A stretch of 64,000 bases of DNA from Thiomicrorhabdus sp. 6S3-12 (GTDB lineage: Bacteria > Pseudomonadota > Gammaproteobacteria > Thiomicrospirales > Thiomicrospiraceae). Below the pieces are notes generated by a model, which had not been told where the DNA came from, searched no databases, and saw only the letters and a program-made list of their open reading frames with translations. The DNA is taken from positions 124,001 through 188,000 of the forward strand of contig NZ_JAGETW010000006.1 of assembly GCF_017571475.1 (NCBI RefSeq), read 5' to 3'. Positions 1-9,224 of the stretch are shown here, one piece after another. The first letter of the stretch is position 1. The number at the start of each line of letters is the position of its first letter. A program made the position numbers and the translations under genes.

Positions 1-618
1 GGACAAAATCTGTCTGCACAGATGAGCCAGCAACGAATGGATCAGGATGTCGGTGCACGTCAGCAGGCGCAGACCCGGGCGGCGGATGAAGCCTTGCAAA
101 GAGCCTCCGTTCTTATGGATGGCGGTAATAGCGCCGAAGGATTGAGTGGGGAGCGACGTGCCACTTTGCCGCCTTCTATGCAGACAATTCCGCTGCCTGT
201 GAAGCACCCTCAATGGGGACAGGCTTTCGGTCAGAGAGTGAGTTATATGCTTAATGCTCAGGTTCAGCAGGCGCAGATTACGCTGAACCCGGAAAAACTC
301 GGACCGATTCAGATTAAATTGCATTTTGATCGTGATCAGCAGGTTCAGCTGAGTGTTGTCGCGCAAAACGGAGCAACTCGCGAAGCGATCGATGCATCCA
401 TCCCGCGTTTACGCGAAATGATGGAGCAAGCCGGAGTGAACCTGGCTTCGGTGGATGTGAACAGCGGCGACTCTTTTGCCGACCAACAGGCCGATCAAGA
501 AGAGCTGACGCAATCGTCAGGAAATTTTAAACAGTCTGCAGGCGGCGTTGTATCGGAGAATGATGAGCCGCTCGCAGAGGTACTGTCTTCCGACAGTCTT
601 GTCGACTTTTATGCCTAG
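1..618 (+). CDS. fliK: Flagellar hook-length control protein FliK, C-terminal part (5' truncated by window)
   Basis: The reading frame is open from base 1, so the start lies before the window and only the last 205 residues are seen. The conserved Flg_hook domain is present: a segment reading LNPEKLGPIQIKL followed by a helix rich in R/E (RLREMMEQAGVNL), the standard FliK C-terminal core that contacts FlhB to switch export from hook to filament proteins. A Q/E/S-rich acidic tail follows the domain. It sits 9 bases ahead of a chemoreceptor gene and starts the flagellar block. The family call is firm for the domain; full length cannot be judged. Confidence 0.85.
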   Translation, partial: GQNLSAQMSQQRMDQDVGARQQAQTRAADEALQRASVLMDGGNSAEGLSGERRATLPPSMQTIPLPVKHPQWGQAFGQRVSYMLNAQVQQAQITLNPEKLGPIQIKLHFDRDQQVQLSVVAQNGATREAIDASIPRLREMMEQAGVNLASVDVNSGDSFADQQADQEELTQSSGNFKQSAGGVVSENDEPLAEVLSSDSLVDFYA

Positions 619-627
619 GAGCAGAAT

Positions 628-1635
628 ATGAAAATGCGCTTTGTGACTTTTAGTGGTTTGTTGATGCTCGCCGGTTCCGCTCAGGCTGGGTCAGAGATTG
701 CCGGTATACCGACGATCGGTTTTGTCGCTCTGGTAGCTCTGGTCAGCGCCGTGATTGTCGGCGCTTTGGTTTACCTCTTCTGGTGTAATAAGCCCGGAAG
801 CTGTGACCAGGAAGAACTGGTCGAGCAGGTTCGTAAAATCAGTCGTGGAGAAGATTTTACGGTGGAAATCAAATCCGAAAGCAGTGATCCTCGATTGGTC
901 ACTGCGTTGAATAATTTGCTGCAGTCTGCTTCGGATGCGGTTACCAAACAGATGATTGAGGCTTCGAGTGCGCAGTCCAGAGCGCAGGAGCTCGAACAGC
1001 AGATGGAAGAGTTAAATGAAACGCTCGCGGCCTGTTATGCTCAGCAACAGGAGATGAGTTCCGTTCCTGCCGTTCAGCAGCCGGAACCGTATGACCGTGC
1101 CGAACTGGCTGGATTGTCGCAGAGACTTTCCGCGCTGGTCGCTGAATTGTCCGAGGGCTCTCAGCAGGGAATGGGTTCGGCGCAGCAGGTTATTTCCGAA
1201 GTTTCCGGTTTGACGGACGAAGTCGAGCATGCTTCAACGGTAATTAAGCAGCTGGAAGAGGATTCCAGTAATATCGGTACGGTGTTGGTTCTGATCCGTG
1301 ATATCGCGGAACAGACCAATCTTCTGGCATTGAATGCGGCAATTGAAGCGGCGCGTGCCGGTGAACATGGACGCGGTTTCGCCGTGGTAGCCGATGAAGT
1401 ACGCATATTGGCCGGGAAAACGCAGCAGGCGACGACCGAAATTCAAAGTATTATCGAAGAGCTGCAACAGCGGGCCCGTAATGCGGTTCAGGTTATGGAA
1501 AGTGGCCAGGGACGCGTGGGAGCAACTCAGAACGAGGCCAGTCAGGTCAGTCGAATTCTGTCGGAAATCGACCAGAATCTTGAGCAGCTGAAAGGCGCAC
1601 AGAGTGAGTTGGCCCGAGTCTTGCAGAGTGATTGA
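628..1635 (+). CDS. Methyl-accepting chemotaxis protein lacking a periplasmic sensor domain
   Basis: 335 aa. Residues 1-20 look like a signal peptide (hydrophobic stretch ending AQA) and about 26-51 form one transmembrane helix; no ligand-binding domain follows. The cytoplasmic part has a glutamine-rich coiled coil and the MCP hairpin tip ([19 protein letters not shown] then [11 protein letters not shown]), so it should bind CheA/CheW. ATG is preceded by AGGAGC in the fliK 3' end. It is embedded between fliK and motA, an unusual place for a receptor, and has no C-terminal CheR-binding pentapeptide. It may sense membrane or internal state or act as an adaptor-like receptor; that is inference. 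Confidence 0.88.
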   Translation: MKMRFVTFSGLLMLAGSAQAGSEIAGIPTIGFVALVALVSAVIVGALVYLFWCNKPGSCDQEELVEQVRKISRGEDFTVEIKSESSDPRLVTALNNLLQSASDAVTKQMIEASSAQSRAQELEQQMEELNETLAACYAQQQEMSSVPAVQQPEPYDRAELAGLSQRLSALVAELSEGSQQGMGSAQQVISEVSGLTDEVEHASTVIKQLEEDSSNIGTVLVLIRDIAEQTNLLALNAAIEAARAGEHGRGFAVVADEVRILAGKTQQATTEIQSIIEELQQRARNAVQVMESGQGRVGATQNEASQVSRILSEIDQNLEQLKGAQSELARVLQSD

Positions 1636-1670
1636 AACGAGAGAAAATAGCCGTTCAAGGTGTCAAATTC

Positions 1671-1687
1671 TGGACAGCGGTTTGCTG
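1671..1687 (+). promoter_or_regulatory. Candidate sigma-54 promoter upstream of motA
   Basis: TGGACAGCGGTTTGCT has GG and GC separated by exactly 10 bases and matches the -24/-12 consensus (TGGCAC-N5-TTGCW) except around the -22 positions. It lies about 30 bases ahead of the motA start, in the only sizeable gap between the chemoreceptor and motA. RpoN control of flagellar genes is usual in polar-flagellate gammaproteobacteria. Confidence 0.5.
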
Positions 1688-1717
1688 TAAAGAGTTAAGA
1701 GACAGGAAGAATTAATA

Positions 1718-2569
1718 ATGAAAGCAATTGCTGGTACTTTAGTGGTCGTAGGGACGCTGTTGGGGGGATATCTCCCGCACGGCAGTTTCGGCATCCTGGT
1801 ACAACCGCTGGAAGTCTTGATTATTTGTGGTGGTGCACTGGGTGCCTATATCATCGCCAACCCCGGATGGGTAATCAAAGCAGGTTTTTCCGGTGCTTTG
1901 GGGTTGGCAAAACCGTCTCCTTACAATAAGGAGCTGTTTCTTGAACTGCTTGGACTGATGTTTAAAATTTTCAATAAAGCGCGCCGCGAAGGGTTAATGG
2001 CGATTGAGGCGGATATTGAAGAGCCTCATTCCAGCGAGCTGTTCAACAGTGCGCCGAATGTGGTTAAAAATCACCATGCGGTTGATTTTATCTGTGATTA
2101 TTTACGATTGATGGTCAGTGGCGCCAGTAATCCATATCAGCTTGAAGACCTGATGATATTGGAACTGGATGCGCATCATCATGAAGCGATGATGCCCAGT
2201 GGTGCTATCGGCAAAGTCGCCGAGGCTTTGCCGGCATTCGGTATCGTTGCTGCGGTTTTGGGGATTGTGGTGACCATGACCTATCTTGATGCCGGTCCGA
2301 TGGAAATTGCCCATCATATGTCGGTTGCTCTGGTCGGGACCTTTCTGGGGATTCTGGTTGCTTACGGCTTTGTTGCTCCGATTTCTTCTGAGCTGGCAAA
2401 CCGTGCCGATGCCGAGGGGGCTTTCTTTCACGTGATCAAAACCTGTCTTATGGCGAATTTGAACGGCTATGCACCACAGGTTGCTGTCGAATTCGGGCGT
2501 AAGGCAGCACCGGGACATGATCGTCCAAGTTTCCAGGAACTGGATGAATATCTGCAGAGTCAGAAATAA
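1718..2569 (+). CDS. motA: Flagellar motor stator protein MotA
   Basis: 283 aa, the usual MotA length. Four membrane helices: two near the N terminus (1-48) and two around residues 170-190 and 200-222. Prolines at 172 and 221 match the two functionally important prolines of E. coli MotA, and the cytoplasmic loop carries the charged residues (R89/R90 and an acidic run near 97-102) that face FliG. Together with MotB it forms the ion-driven stator. The N-terminal sequence resembles the proton-type MotA rather than PomA. The gene is followed 30 bases later by motB and has a good ribosome site (GACAGGAAG). Confidence 0.93.
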   Translation: MKAIAGTLVVVGTLLGGYLPHGSFGILVQPLEVLIICGGALGAYIIANPGWVIKAGFSGALGLAKPSPYNKELFLELLGLMFKIFNKARREGLMAIEADIEEPHSSELFNSAPNVVKNHHAVDFICDYLRLMVSGASNPYQLEDLMILELDAHHHEAMMPSGAIGKVAEALPAFGIVAAVLGIVVTMTYLDAGPMEIAHHMSVALVGTFLGILVAYGFVAPISSELANRADAEGAFFHVIKTCLMANLNGYAPQVAVEFGRKAAPGHDRPSFQELDEYLQSQK

Positions 2570-2599
2570 ACTCGATCGGCAGATTGTTAGGAACAGAGC

Positions 2600-3481
2600 A
2601 TGAGTGACGAACAATCCATTATTATCAAACGCTTAAACAAATGTCCGCATGTGGCTCATGGCGGGGCATGGAAAATTGCGTTTGCCGATTTTATGACTGC
2701 CGCTATGGCATTCTTTCTGATGCTGTGGGTGCTTGGCGGAACCAATGACGAAGAGATGAAAGCGATGGCGGAATTTTTCCGTGATCCGACCGTGATCGAA
2801 GCTTCGCCTTCTACGCTGGTTGAATCCAAAGAAGCAGGACAGACGTCCGACGCCATGATCGATATGGGTGGCTTCAAGGATGCGCCTAAGGGGAAAGAGG
2901 GTGAGGAAGACGGTTCGGGTAAAGCGGAAGAGTTGGCTCAGATGGAAGCGATGAAGCTGGAACTTGAAAATAAAATCACTGAAAACGATGTGCTCAATCA
3001 GCTTAAAGAACAGCTTAAGATCGAGATCACGCCGAACGGTTTGCAAGTACAGATTCTCGATGATCGCAAACGTCCGATGTTCGGAACCGGGGTCGATCTG
3101 CCGAAAGATTATGCCGCTAAATTATTGAAAGAGGTCGGATCGGTTCTGTCGAATACCGATAAGAAAATCAGTATTGCCGGACATACCGATTCATCGGGCT
3201 ATCATTCGAGTTCGGAATATACCAACTGGGAACTTTCCGCCGACCGGGCCAATGCCGCTCGCAGATTACTGATCGAGGGTGGGGTCGACGCCGCACATAT
3301 TGCTCAGGTTGTCGGTATGTCGGATACGGTGCCTTTTGATAAGGAGAATCCGTATAATCCGCGTAATCGCCGGATCAGTATTATAGTTCTCAATAAAGAG
3401 GCGGAAGAGAAGTTGCGTAGCCTGAGTGAGGCACCGCAGGTCGAAGATCTTCAGGATCAGATGATATTTCAACAGCCTTGA
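2600..3481 (+). CDS. motB: Flagellar motor stator protein MotB
   Basis: 293 aa. A single N-terminal membrane helix (about 27-46) contains the ion-carrying aspartate D30 in AFADFMTAAMAFFLMLWVL. A long acidic linker (70-130) leads to an OmpA-like peptidoglycan-binding domain (about 150-270) with the AGHTDSSG and LSADRANAARR motifs. It pairs with the preceding motA to anchor the stator to the cell wall. Placement of the motor genes between fliK and fliL differs from enteric bacteria. The start is supported by AGGAACAG just upstream. Confidence 0.94.
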   Translation: MSDEQSIIIKRLNKCPHVAHGGAWKIAFADFMTAAMAFFLMLWVLGGTNDEEMKAMAEFFRDPTVIEASPSTLVESKEAGQTSDAMIDMGGFKDAPKGKEGEEDGSGKAEELAQMEAMKLELENKITENDVLNQLKEQLKIEITPNGLQVQILDDRKRPMFGTGVDLPKDYAAKLLKEVGSVLSNTDKKISIAGHTDSSGYHSSSEYTNWELSADRANAARRLLIEGGVDAAHIAQVVGMSDTVPFDKENPYNPRNRRISIIVLNKEAEEKLRSLSEAPQVEDLQDQMIFQQP

Positions 3482-3526
3482 TTGACCGAATTGATTGACA
3501 AAAGTTTGACTTAAAGGGGATAGAGC

Positions 3527-4102
3527 ATGGCCGAAGAGGAAGTAAAAGAAGAGAAAAAAGGCGGTGGCAAAGGATTGATTATTATCCTGCTGGTTATCGT
3601 TATCCTGTTGCTGGTCGGAATTGGCGTCATGGCTTATTTATTGCTGAATTCTCAGGGGAATACCGGTGCGAATGGTGCAACCGAAGAGATGCACGCTTCG
3701 GCGGAGCACGGGGAAGAGCCGAAAGGGCACGCAAAGACCTATTCGCCAAAGTACAAGCAGTATGATCCACCGGCTCCTGAAGCGCCGCCGGTCTATTTTG
3801 TGATGGATAAGTTCGTCGTTAATTTCAACGGTGACGGCAAGGCCAAATATCTGGCGGTCGATTTACAGTTTATGACCTATTACCCTCAGGTGGTTGAGGA
3901 TATGGAGCATCTGCGACCAATTCTGAAGAACGATATTCAACGCCTGTTGCGTAATCAGCATTATAACGATCTGATTCAAGCGGAAGGCCCGGATAAGTTA
4001 CGTGCGGAACTTCTGGACGTGGCGCGTCAGGTTCTGGAAAAGAGTAATATCTATCCGGATCTGGTTGAAGATGTCTATATGACACGTTTTGTTATGCAGT
4101 AA
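3527..4102 (+). CDS. fliL: Flagellar basal body-associated protein FliL
   Basis: 191 aa. A lysine/glutamate-rich N terminus is followed by one membrane helix (about 16-38), a low-complexity periplasmic linker with HAEHGEE and proline clusters, and the conserved FliL periplasmic domain (about 95-191) ending in the typical DVYMTRFVMQ. FliL surrounds MotB and supports the stator. It starts 45 bases after motB with AAAGGGGATAG as ribosome site, and fliM follows after 40 bases. Confidence 0.93.
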   Translation: MAEEEVKEEKKGGGKGLIIILLVIVILLLVGIGVMAYLLLNSQGNTGANGATEEMHASAEHGEEPKGHAKTYSPKYKQYDPPAPEAPPVYFVMDKFVVNFNGDGKAKYLAVDLQFMTYYPQVVEDMEHLRPILKNDIQRLLRNQHYNDLIQAEGPDKLRAELLDVARQVLEKSNIYPDLVEDVYMTRFVMQ

Positions 4103-4142
4103 CTGAATGTGTTGATGACGGCAAACACTATGGAACAGTCTC

Positions 4143-5162
4143 ATGGATGATATTTTAAGCCAAGATGAAGTCGATGCCCTGTTAAAAGGGATGGGCGGCG
4201 GCGATATCGAAACCGAAAGCGACGATGGCTCGGAAGCGGTTGGTGCCAAAGTTTACGACTTTACCAACCAGGAGCGCATTGTGCGCGGCCGTCTGCCGGC
4301 ATTGGATATTATCAATGAGCGTTTTGCGCGCGGTTTTCAGCGCCACTTCAATGAAATGATTATGGCCAGTGTCGAGGTGACGGCGTCGGAAGTGAAGATC
4401 ATTAAAATGATCGATTATCTGCGCAATCTGTTTGTCCCGACCAGCCTCAATATTTATCGCGTCAATCCTTTGAATGGCGTCTCCCTGTTTACACTCGATT
4501 CGAAACTGGTATTCACTGCTGTGGATATCTATTTCGGCGGAACCGGTCTGTTGCCTTTCAAAATCGAGGGGCGCGAATATACTCCGGTTGAGATGAGTAT
4601 GGTGCGCAGTATTCTGGATATTATCTCGGACAATCTGCGCAAGGCCTGGGGGCCGGTAATGGATATCGAAATCGAGTATATGCACTCGGAGATGAATCCG
4701 AAATTTGCCGGTATTGTCGATCCGACCGATATGATTGTCGTCAGTCCGATCAATATCCGTTTTGAAGGTGTTGAGGGACGGGTTGATATCGTGATGCCTT
4801 ATGCCATGCTGGAACCGGTTCGCGATAAACTTGAAGAAGGGATGCAGAACCTGCAGGGTGAAAGCGATAATCGCTGGTCGCGTACGCTCAAGGAAGAGGC
4901 GAAAAATATCGAAGTCGATTTGAGTGTCAACCTGTTGGATGTGGTCATGAGTTTTGACGACCTGATGAAGATGAAGACTGGCGATATTATTCCGATCGAG
5001 ATGCCGGAACAGGTTTCCATTAAAGCCGAGGATATCGCGATCATGCGTGGAAAACTTGGGCGTAGTAAAGATAAAAAAGCGGTCAAGGTGGAACAGATAT
5101 TGCATCATCCAGCTTATCAGGATCGAACTATTGAGAATGTGAAGGAGTGGTACGGTGAGTGA
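4143..5162 (+). CDS. fliM: Flagellar motor switch protein FliM
   Basis: 339 aa, normal FliM length. The extreme N terminus has the CheY-P docking helix LSQDEVDALL (residues 5-14). A central CheC-like domain (about 45-235) and a C-terminal SpoA domain (about 250-325) follow. FliM links phospho-CheY (14.2 kb) to switching of rotation through FliG and FliN. The last 8 bases overlap the start of fliN, suggesting coupled translation. Confidence 0.96.
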   Translation: MDDILSQDEVDALLKGMGGGDIETESDDGSEAVGAKVYDFTNQERIVRGRLPALDIINERFARGFQRHFNEMIMASVEVTASEVKIIKMIDYLRNLFVPTSLNIYRVNPLNGVSLFTLDSKLVFTAVDIYFGGTGLLPFKIEGREYTPVEMSMVRSILDIISDNLRKAWGPVMDIEIEYMHSEMNPKFAGIVDPTDMIVVSPINIRFEGVEGRVDIVMPYAMLEPVRDKLEEGMQNLQGESDNRWSRTLKEEAKNIEVDLSVNLLDVVMSFDDLMKMKTGDIIPIEMPEQVSIKAEDIAIMRGKLGRSKDKKAVKVEQILHHPAYQDRTIENVKEWYGE

Positions 5163-5604
5163 ACAAGATGATCTAAGCGCATGGGATGAAGCTTTATCGG
5201 AACAGGCCGAAGCGGAAGGTAGTGCCGATGGGGATTCCGCTGCCGACGATATGAGCGCTTGGGGAGATGCTCTCAACGAGCAGGCGAATGCCAGCAAAGC
5301 CGATTTTGAGGATATTGCCGATAGTTCCGCTTCAGGGAAAAATAAAGTTGATCTGGATGTTCTTCTGGATGTCCCGGTTACTTTGCAGCTGGAAATCGGT
5401 CGTGCCAAAGTGTCGATCCGCAACCTGTTGTCTTATACTCAGGGATCGGTGATCGAAATGGATCGTCTTGCCGGTGAACCGCTTGATCTGCTGGTGAACG
5501 GCACTTTGATCGCGCATGGTGAAGTCGTGGTGATCAACGATAAATTCGGGGTTCGTTTGACCGACGTTGTCAGCCCACAAGAAAGAATTCGCAAGCTCAA
5601 GTAG
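5155..5604 (+). CDS. fliN: Flagellar motor switch protein FliN
   Basis: 149 aa starting at GTG inside the fliM end, with AAGGAG just ahead. The acidic, variable first 60 residues contain two copies of a short motif (DDLSAWDEALSEQAEA and DDMSAWGDALNEQANA). The C-terminal SpoA domain (65-149) carries the conserved DVPVTLQLEIG start and GVRLTDVVSP end. FliN forms the bottom of the C-ring and binds FliH. The repeated N-terminal segment is probably an internal duplication. Confidence 0.95.
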   Translation: MSEQDDLSAWDEALSEQAEAEGSADGDSAADDMSAWGDALNEQANASKADFEDIADSSASGKNKVDLDVLLDVPVTLQLEIGRAKVSIRNLLSYTQGSVIEMDRLAGEPLDLLVNGTLIAHGEVVVINDKFGVRLTDVVSPQERIRKLK

Positions 5605-5671
5605 TCCGAAGAACGGTATGATGATATGCTTCGTACCGTAGACTTTGAAAGCTAAATACAAGGGCTTGTTC

Positions 5672-6214
5672 ATGTTTCAGGCAACAACTCATTCTGCTGC
5701 TGGGCGTTTTCTTCAGAGAGCGGCCGCTCTCTTAATGCTCTTTTCCTCTTTTGCTTTGGCTGAGAACGCCGATAAAGCATCTGCCCAAGTCACCTTAGGC
5801 GAAGCCGTTCCCCAGCCGGGTGATTATTTTTCTCAGATTCTTCTGTCGCTGATTTTTATTCTGTTGATTATTTTTGCTGCCGCCTGGCTTCTACGCCGTT
5901 ACGGGCGTTTTCCTGGCGTTGCCGAAGGGAATCTACGTGTTCTGGGCGCACTTTCCGTCGGGCCACGCGAGCGCATTCTGTTATTACAAGCCGGAAAAGA
6001 GCAGATTGTTGTCGGGGTGACCACCAGTAAAATCAGTAAGTTACATCAGCTTTCTGAGCCGGTTGAAGTCGAGCATAAGCCGTTGTCTAATTTTGCCGGC
6101 GGTGCTTTCTCGCAGCGCTTGCAGGAAGCAATGCAGCCAAAGTCGAAAACGCCGAACGCGGATGTAAATACGCCTTCGACGCCGCAGTCGGATAAGCAGG
6201 AGGGGCGTTCGTGA
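5672..6214 (+). CDS. fliO: Flagellar biosynthesis protein FliO
   Basis: 180 aa from ATG at 5672, chosen because AAGGG lies 7 bases upstream; the in-frame TTG at 5645 has no ribosome site. There is an N-terminal hydrophobic segment that may be a signal peptide, a main membrane helix (about 55-75) followed by RRYGRFPG, and a cytoplasmic FliO domain with [13 protein letters not shown]. The last part is lysine/proline-rich and disordered. FliO helps assemble the FliP ring. It overlaps fliP by 4 bases. Confidence 0.9.
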   Translation: MFQATTHSAAGRFLQRAAALLMLFSSFALAENADKASAQVTLGEAVPQPGDYFSQILLSLIFILLIIFAAAWLLRRYGRFPGVAEGNLRVLGALSVGPRERILLLQAGKEQIVVGVTTSKISKLHQLSEPVEVEHKPLSNFAGGAFSQRLQEAMQPKSKTPNADVNTPSTPQSDKQEGRS

Positions 6215-6954
6215 TTCGATTTTTACCGCTGCTGTTACTTTTTGTTCCGGCTATCAGTTGGGCCGAGCCGGGTATACCTGCATTTACCGTTGAAACCGAT
6301 GCCGCCGGCAATCAGGACTATACCCTGACGCTGCAGATTCTGTTGTTGATGACCGGTCTGACACTCTTGCCGGCGGCATTGATTGCGACCACTTCGTTTA
6401 TGCGCATAGTCATTGTTTTGGCGCTTTTGCGTCAGGCGCTTGGCACCATGCAGACGCCTTCCAATCAGGTTCTGATCGGTCTGGCGCTGTTTCTGACCCT
6501 GTTTATTATGGCGCCGGTCTTCGATAAAATTTACGACACCGCCGTGTCGCCGTATCTGGATGAGCAGATTCAGTTTAAGGAAGCGGTGGAAATCGGCTCC
6601 AAACCGATGCATGAATTTATGCTGCAGCAGACACGTGAAGACGATTTGGGAATGTTTGCCGAGATGGCCGGAGTCACATTGACCGATCCGCAGTCGGTGC
6701 CGTTTAAAGTCTTGATTCCAGCGTTTATGACTTCGGAATTGAAAACCGCTTTCCAGATCGGTTTCATGCTGTTTATCCCGTTTCTGATTATTGATCTGGT
6801 GGTTTCGAGCTTGCTGATGTCTATGGGGATGATGATGCTGTCGCCGATGATTATTTCTCTTCCCTTTAAATTGATGCTGTTTGTGCTGATTGACGGCTGG
6901 GCGCTGGTCGTCGGAACGCTGGCCAATAGCTTTGTCGTGCCGGGAGGTATTTGA
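6211..6954 (+). CDS. fliP: Flagellar type III export gate protein FliP
   Basis: 247 aa starting at GTG with AGGAGGGG directly upstream, overlapping fliO by 4 bases. A cleavable signal peptide (1-18, ending ISWA), then the FliP core: [19 protein letters not shown] and [15 protein letters not shown] motifs, and the C-terminal helices with MMMLSP and [14 protein letters not shown]. FliP, FliQ and FliR form the export gate in the inner membrane. Confidence 0.96.
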   Translation: MIRFLPLLLLFVPAISWAEPGIPAFTVETDAAGNQDYTLTLQILLLMTGLTLLPAALIATTSFMRIVIVLALLRQALGTMQTPSNQVLIGLALFLTLFIMAPVFDKIYDTAVSPYLDEQIQFKEAVEIGSKPMHEFMLQQTREDDLGMFAEMAGVTLTDPQSVPFKVLIPAFMTSELKTAFQIGFMLFIPFLIIDLVVSSLLMSMGMMMLSPMIISLPFKLMLFVLIDGWALVVGTLANSFVVPGGI

Positions 6955-7223
6955 TGGAACAGGAATTCGTTTTGACTCTGGGCCAGCGGATGCTGGAAGT
7001 GACAGCAATGCTGGCTGCTCCGCTTCTGGTTCCGGCATTGATTATCGGTCTTCTGGTGGGGATGTTTCAGGCAGCCACTCAGATCAACGAAATGACCTTG
7101 AGTTTCATTCCGAAACTGGCGGTTGTCGCTTTGGCTTTGGTTATTATCGGGCCTTGGATGTTGACAACGATTGTCTCTTTCACCCGCGAATTGATTCTCA
7201 ATATTCCGGCCTATATCGGTTAG
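6954..7223 (+). CDS. fliQ: Flagellar type III export gate protein FliQ
   Basis: 89 aa from ATG at 6954, which overlaps the fliP stop by one base and has GGGAGG 7-8 bases ahead; a TTG three bases earlier is less likely. Two membrane helices joined by the conserved GMFQAATQINEMTLSFIPK segment, typical FliQ. It is part of the FliPQR gate. Confidence 0.95.
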   Translation: MEQEFVLTLGQRMLEVTAMLAAPLLVPALIIGLLVGMFQAATQINEMTLSFIPKLAVVALALVIIGPWMLTTIVSFTRELILNIPAYIG

Positions 7224-7251
7224 GCCGCTTGCCTATGTCGAGTCACGGCGC

Positions 7252-8031
7252 ATGAGTTTCTCTTATACCGAATTCCTGCAGTGGGTAGGGCTCTATTTCT
7301 ATCCTTTTGTGCGCATAGGGGCAATGTTGTCGCTTATTCCGCTGTACGGGAATCGTGCCGTTACCACACGCACGAAAGTGATTCTTGCACTGTTTATTAC
7401 CATTGCCGCGGCACCTTCCATTGCCGTTCCGCCGCCGGTGGATCCATTTACCTGGAAAGGGGTTCTGTTCATCCTGCAACAGGTCCTGATCGGACTGGCG
7501 ATGGGCGTGATTTTTCTGGTTATTTTTCAGGCGTTTGTTGTCGCCGGTCATTTAATTGCCATGGGGATGGGTTTAGCGTTTGCGCAGATGACGGATCCGA
7601 CCAGCGGCGTCAGCACGCCGGTGGTCTCGCAGTATTTCGTTATTATCGTCACTTTGCTGTTTCTGGCGTTAAATGGTCATATTCTGGTGTTGCACGTAGT
7701 TGTGGACAGTTTTGAATATCTGCCGATAGGTGTGGAGTTTCTCAATCAGGAAAGCCTGCGCTTGATTTTTGAGTTCGGCAGTTATATGTTTTCTGCTGGC
7801 GTATTGATTGCTTTACCTGCTATTACGGCGCTGTTGCTGGTGAATGTCGCTTTCGGCGTAGTGACTCGAGCGGCGCCGGCGTTGAATATTTTTGCAGTGG
7901 GCTTCCCAGTCACCTTGTTGGCCGGTCTAGTGATGTTGACTTTGACAACTCCGGTCATACTCCCGCACTTGCAGGAGCTGGTACACCGGGCGATCGAGAC
8001 GCTGACCCATTTGCAATTGACTTCTCCTTAG
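7252..8031 (+). CDS. fliR: Flagellar type III export gate protein FliR
   Basis: 259 aa with six predicted membrane helices and the conserved FliR features: RIGAMLSLIPLYG near the N terminus, GMGLAFAQMTDPTSG in the middle and APALNIFAVGFPVT near the C terminus. It completes the FliPQR gate and is followed 14 bases later by flhB. Length is normal. Confidence 0.95.
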   Translation: MSFSYTEFLQWVGLYFYPFVRIGAMLSLIPLYGNRAVTTRTKVILALFITIAAAPSIAVPPPVDPFTWKGVLFILQQVLIGLAMGVIFLVIFQAFVVAGHLIAMGMGLAFAQMTDPTSGVSTPVVSQYFVIIVTLLFLALNGHILVLHVVVDSFEYLPIGVEFLNQESLRLIFEFGSYMFSAGVLIALPAITALLLVNVAFGVVTRAAPALNIFAVGFPVTLLAGLVMLTLTTPVILPHLQELVHRAIETLTHLQLTSP

Positions 8032-8045
8032 GGGCGAGCTGAGAC

Positions 8046-9170
8046 ATGGCGGAAAACGAAGACGGAACGGAAAAATCTGAAGAACCCTCCGAGAAAAAAC
8101 TCCGCGAAGCGCGGGAGAAGGGGCAGATTCCGCGTTCTAAAGAGTTAACGACGCTGTTGATGACGTTGAGCGCCGCTGTCTTTCTGTATCTGTATGGCGC
8201 TCAGATGATGAACGATTTTGAAACGCTTCTCACGCGAGGTTTGAGTTTTTCGCGTGATGTCGCTTTCGATCAGAAAAAGCTGGCCGATCTGATTATCGCC
8301 ATTATGATCGAAGGCATTTTGATGATCCTGCCTTTCCTGCTGCTGATGCTGTTCATTGCTATTGTCTCTCCGATGCTGCTCGGCGGTTGGGCGTTCAGTA
8401 CCAAGGCTATGGCGCCGTCGTTTTCCAAGCTCAATCCGATCAAAGGCATTAAGCGGATATTCTCCGCACAAGCTCTGATGGAGCTTTTCAAGGCTTTGGC
8501 TAAGTTTTTGCTCGTGATCAGTATGGCGACGGCTTTTCTGTATATGATTTTTTCGGAAGTGCTGGGGCTGGGCGTCGAGCCGAAAGATTTCGCGCTGGCG
8601 CACTCCGGAAAGATCATTGTTGAGGCGTTTATTTTTGTCAGTCTCTCGCTTCTGCTGGTTGCACTGATTGATGTTCCTTTCCAGCTCTGGAATCATAATC
8701 GCCAATTGAAAATGACCAAGCAGGAAGTCAAGGAAGAGTTCAAGCAGCAGGAAGGGAATCCGGAAGTCAAAGGGCGGATTCGTCAGGTACAGAGAGAGAT
8801 GTCTCAACGGCGTATGATGCAGAAGGTGCCGGAAGCGGACGTTGTCATTACCAACCCGACGCACTTTGCCGTTGCATTGAAATATGACCCTGAAAATATG
8901 AGTGAACCAGTGGTGGTTGCCATCGGCAGTGACTTTATGGCCGCCCAGATCAGAACGATCGCTCAGGAGCATAATATTATGGTGGTAGAGGCCCAACCAC
9001 TGGCAAGGGCTTTGTACTATAATGCCGAAGTCGATCAACCGATTCCTTATGATCTCTTTAAGGCGGTTGCGGCGGTGCTGGCGTATGTATTCCAGCTGAA
9101 AGAACACGGTAGCGCACAGGATGTTGATTTTCAGAATCTGCCGATTCCGGAAAACGTGCGCACCGAATAA
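8046..9170 (+). CDS. flhB: Flagellar export substrate-specificity switch protein FlhB
   Basis: 374 aa. Hydrophilic N terminus (EKSEEPSEKKLREAREKGQIPRS), four membrane helices (about 30-210) and a cytoplasmic domain with the autocleavage site NPTH at residues 270-273. The self-cleaved C-terminal part is what FliK contacts during the switch. A free-standing copy of this C-terminal domain is encoded at 18158-18454, and a second FliK-like protein at 19923-20951. Confidence 0.96.
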   Translation: MAENEDGTEKSEEPSEKKLREAREKGQIPRSKELTTLLMTLSAAVFLYLYGAQMMNDFETLLTRGLSFSRDVAFDQKKLADLIIAIMIEGILMILPFLLLMLFIAIVSPMLLGGWAFSTKAMAPSFSKLNPIKGIKRIFSAQALMELFKALAKFLLVISMATAFLYMIFSEVLGLGVEPKDFALAHSGKIIVEAFIFVSLSLLLVALIDVPFQLWNHNRQLKMTKQEVKEEFKQQEGNPEVKGRIRQVQREMSQRRMMQKVPEADVVITNPTHFAVALKYDPENMSEPVVVAIGSDFMAAQIRTIAQEHNIMVVEAQPLARALYYNAEVDQPIPYDLFKAVAAVLAYVFQLKEHGSAQDVDFQNLPIPENVRTE

Positions 9171-9174
9171 ATAT

Positions 9175-9190
9175 TGGCGTAGAGGTTGCT
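9175..9190 (+). promoter_or_regulatory. Candidate sigma-54 promoter upstream of flhA
   Basis: TGGCGTAGAGGTTGCT matches the -24 (TGGC) and -12 (TTGCT) elements with the obligatory 10-base spacing between GG and GC. It starts 5 bases after the flhB stop and 50 bases before flhA, so it may give flhA-flhF-flhG-fliA their own transcription start. RpoN-dependent flhA promoters are known in Vibrio and Pseudomonas. Confidence 0.6.
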
Positions 9191-9224
9191 GCGCTCAAGC
9201 GACATAGGTGTTTGGATTAAATAA

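Noticed and set aside
4182-5423. 413-codon minus-strand frame opposite fliM/fliN
   Set aside because: It is antisense to two clear flagellar genes, has histidine/isoleucine-rich shadow composition and no ribosome site.
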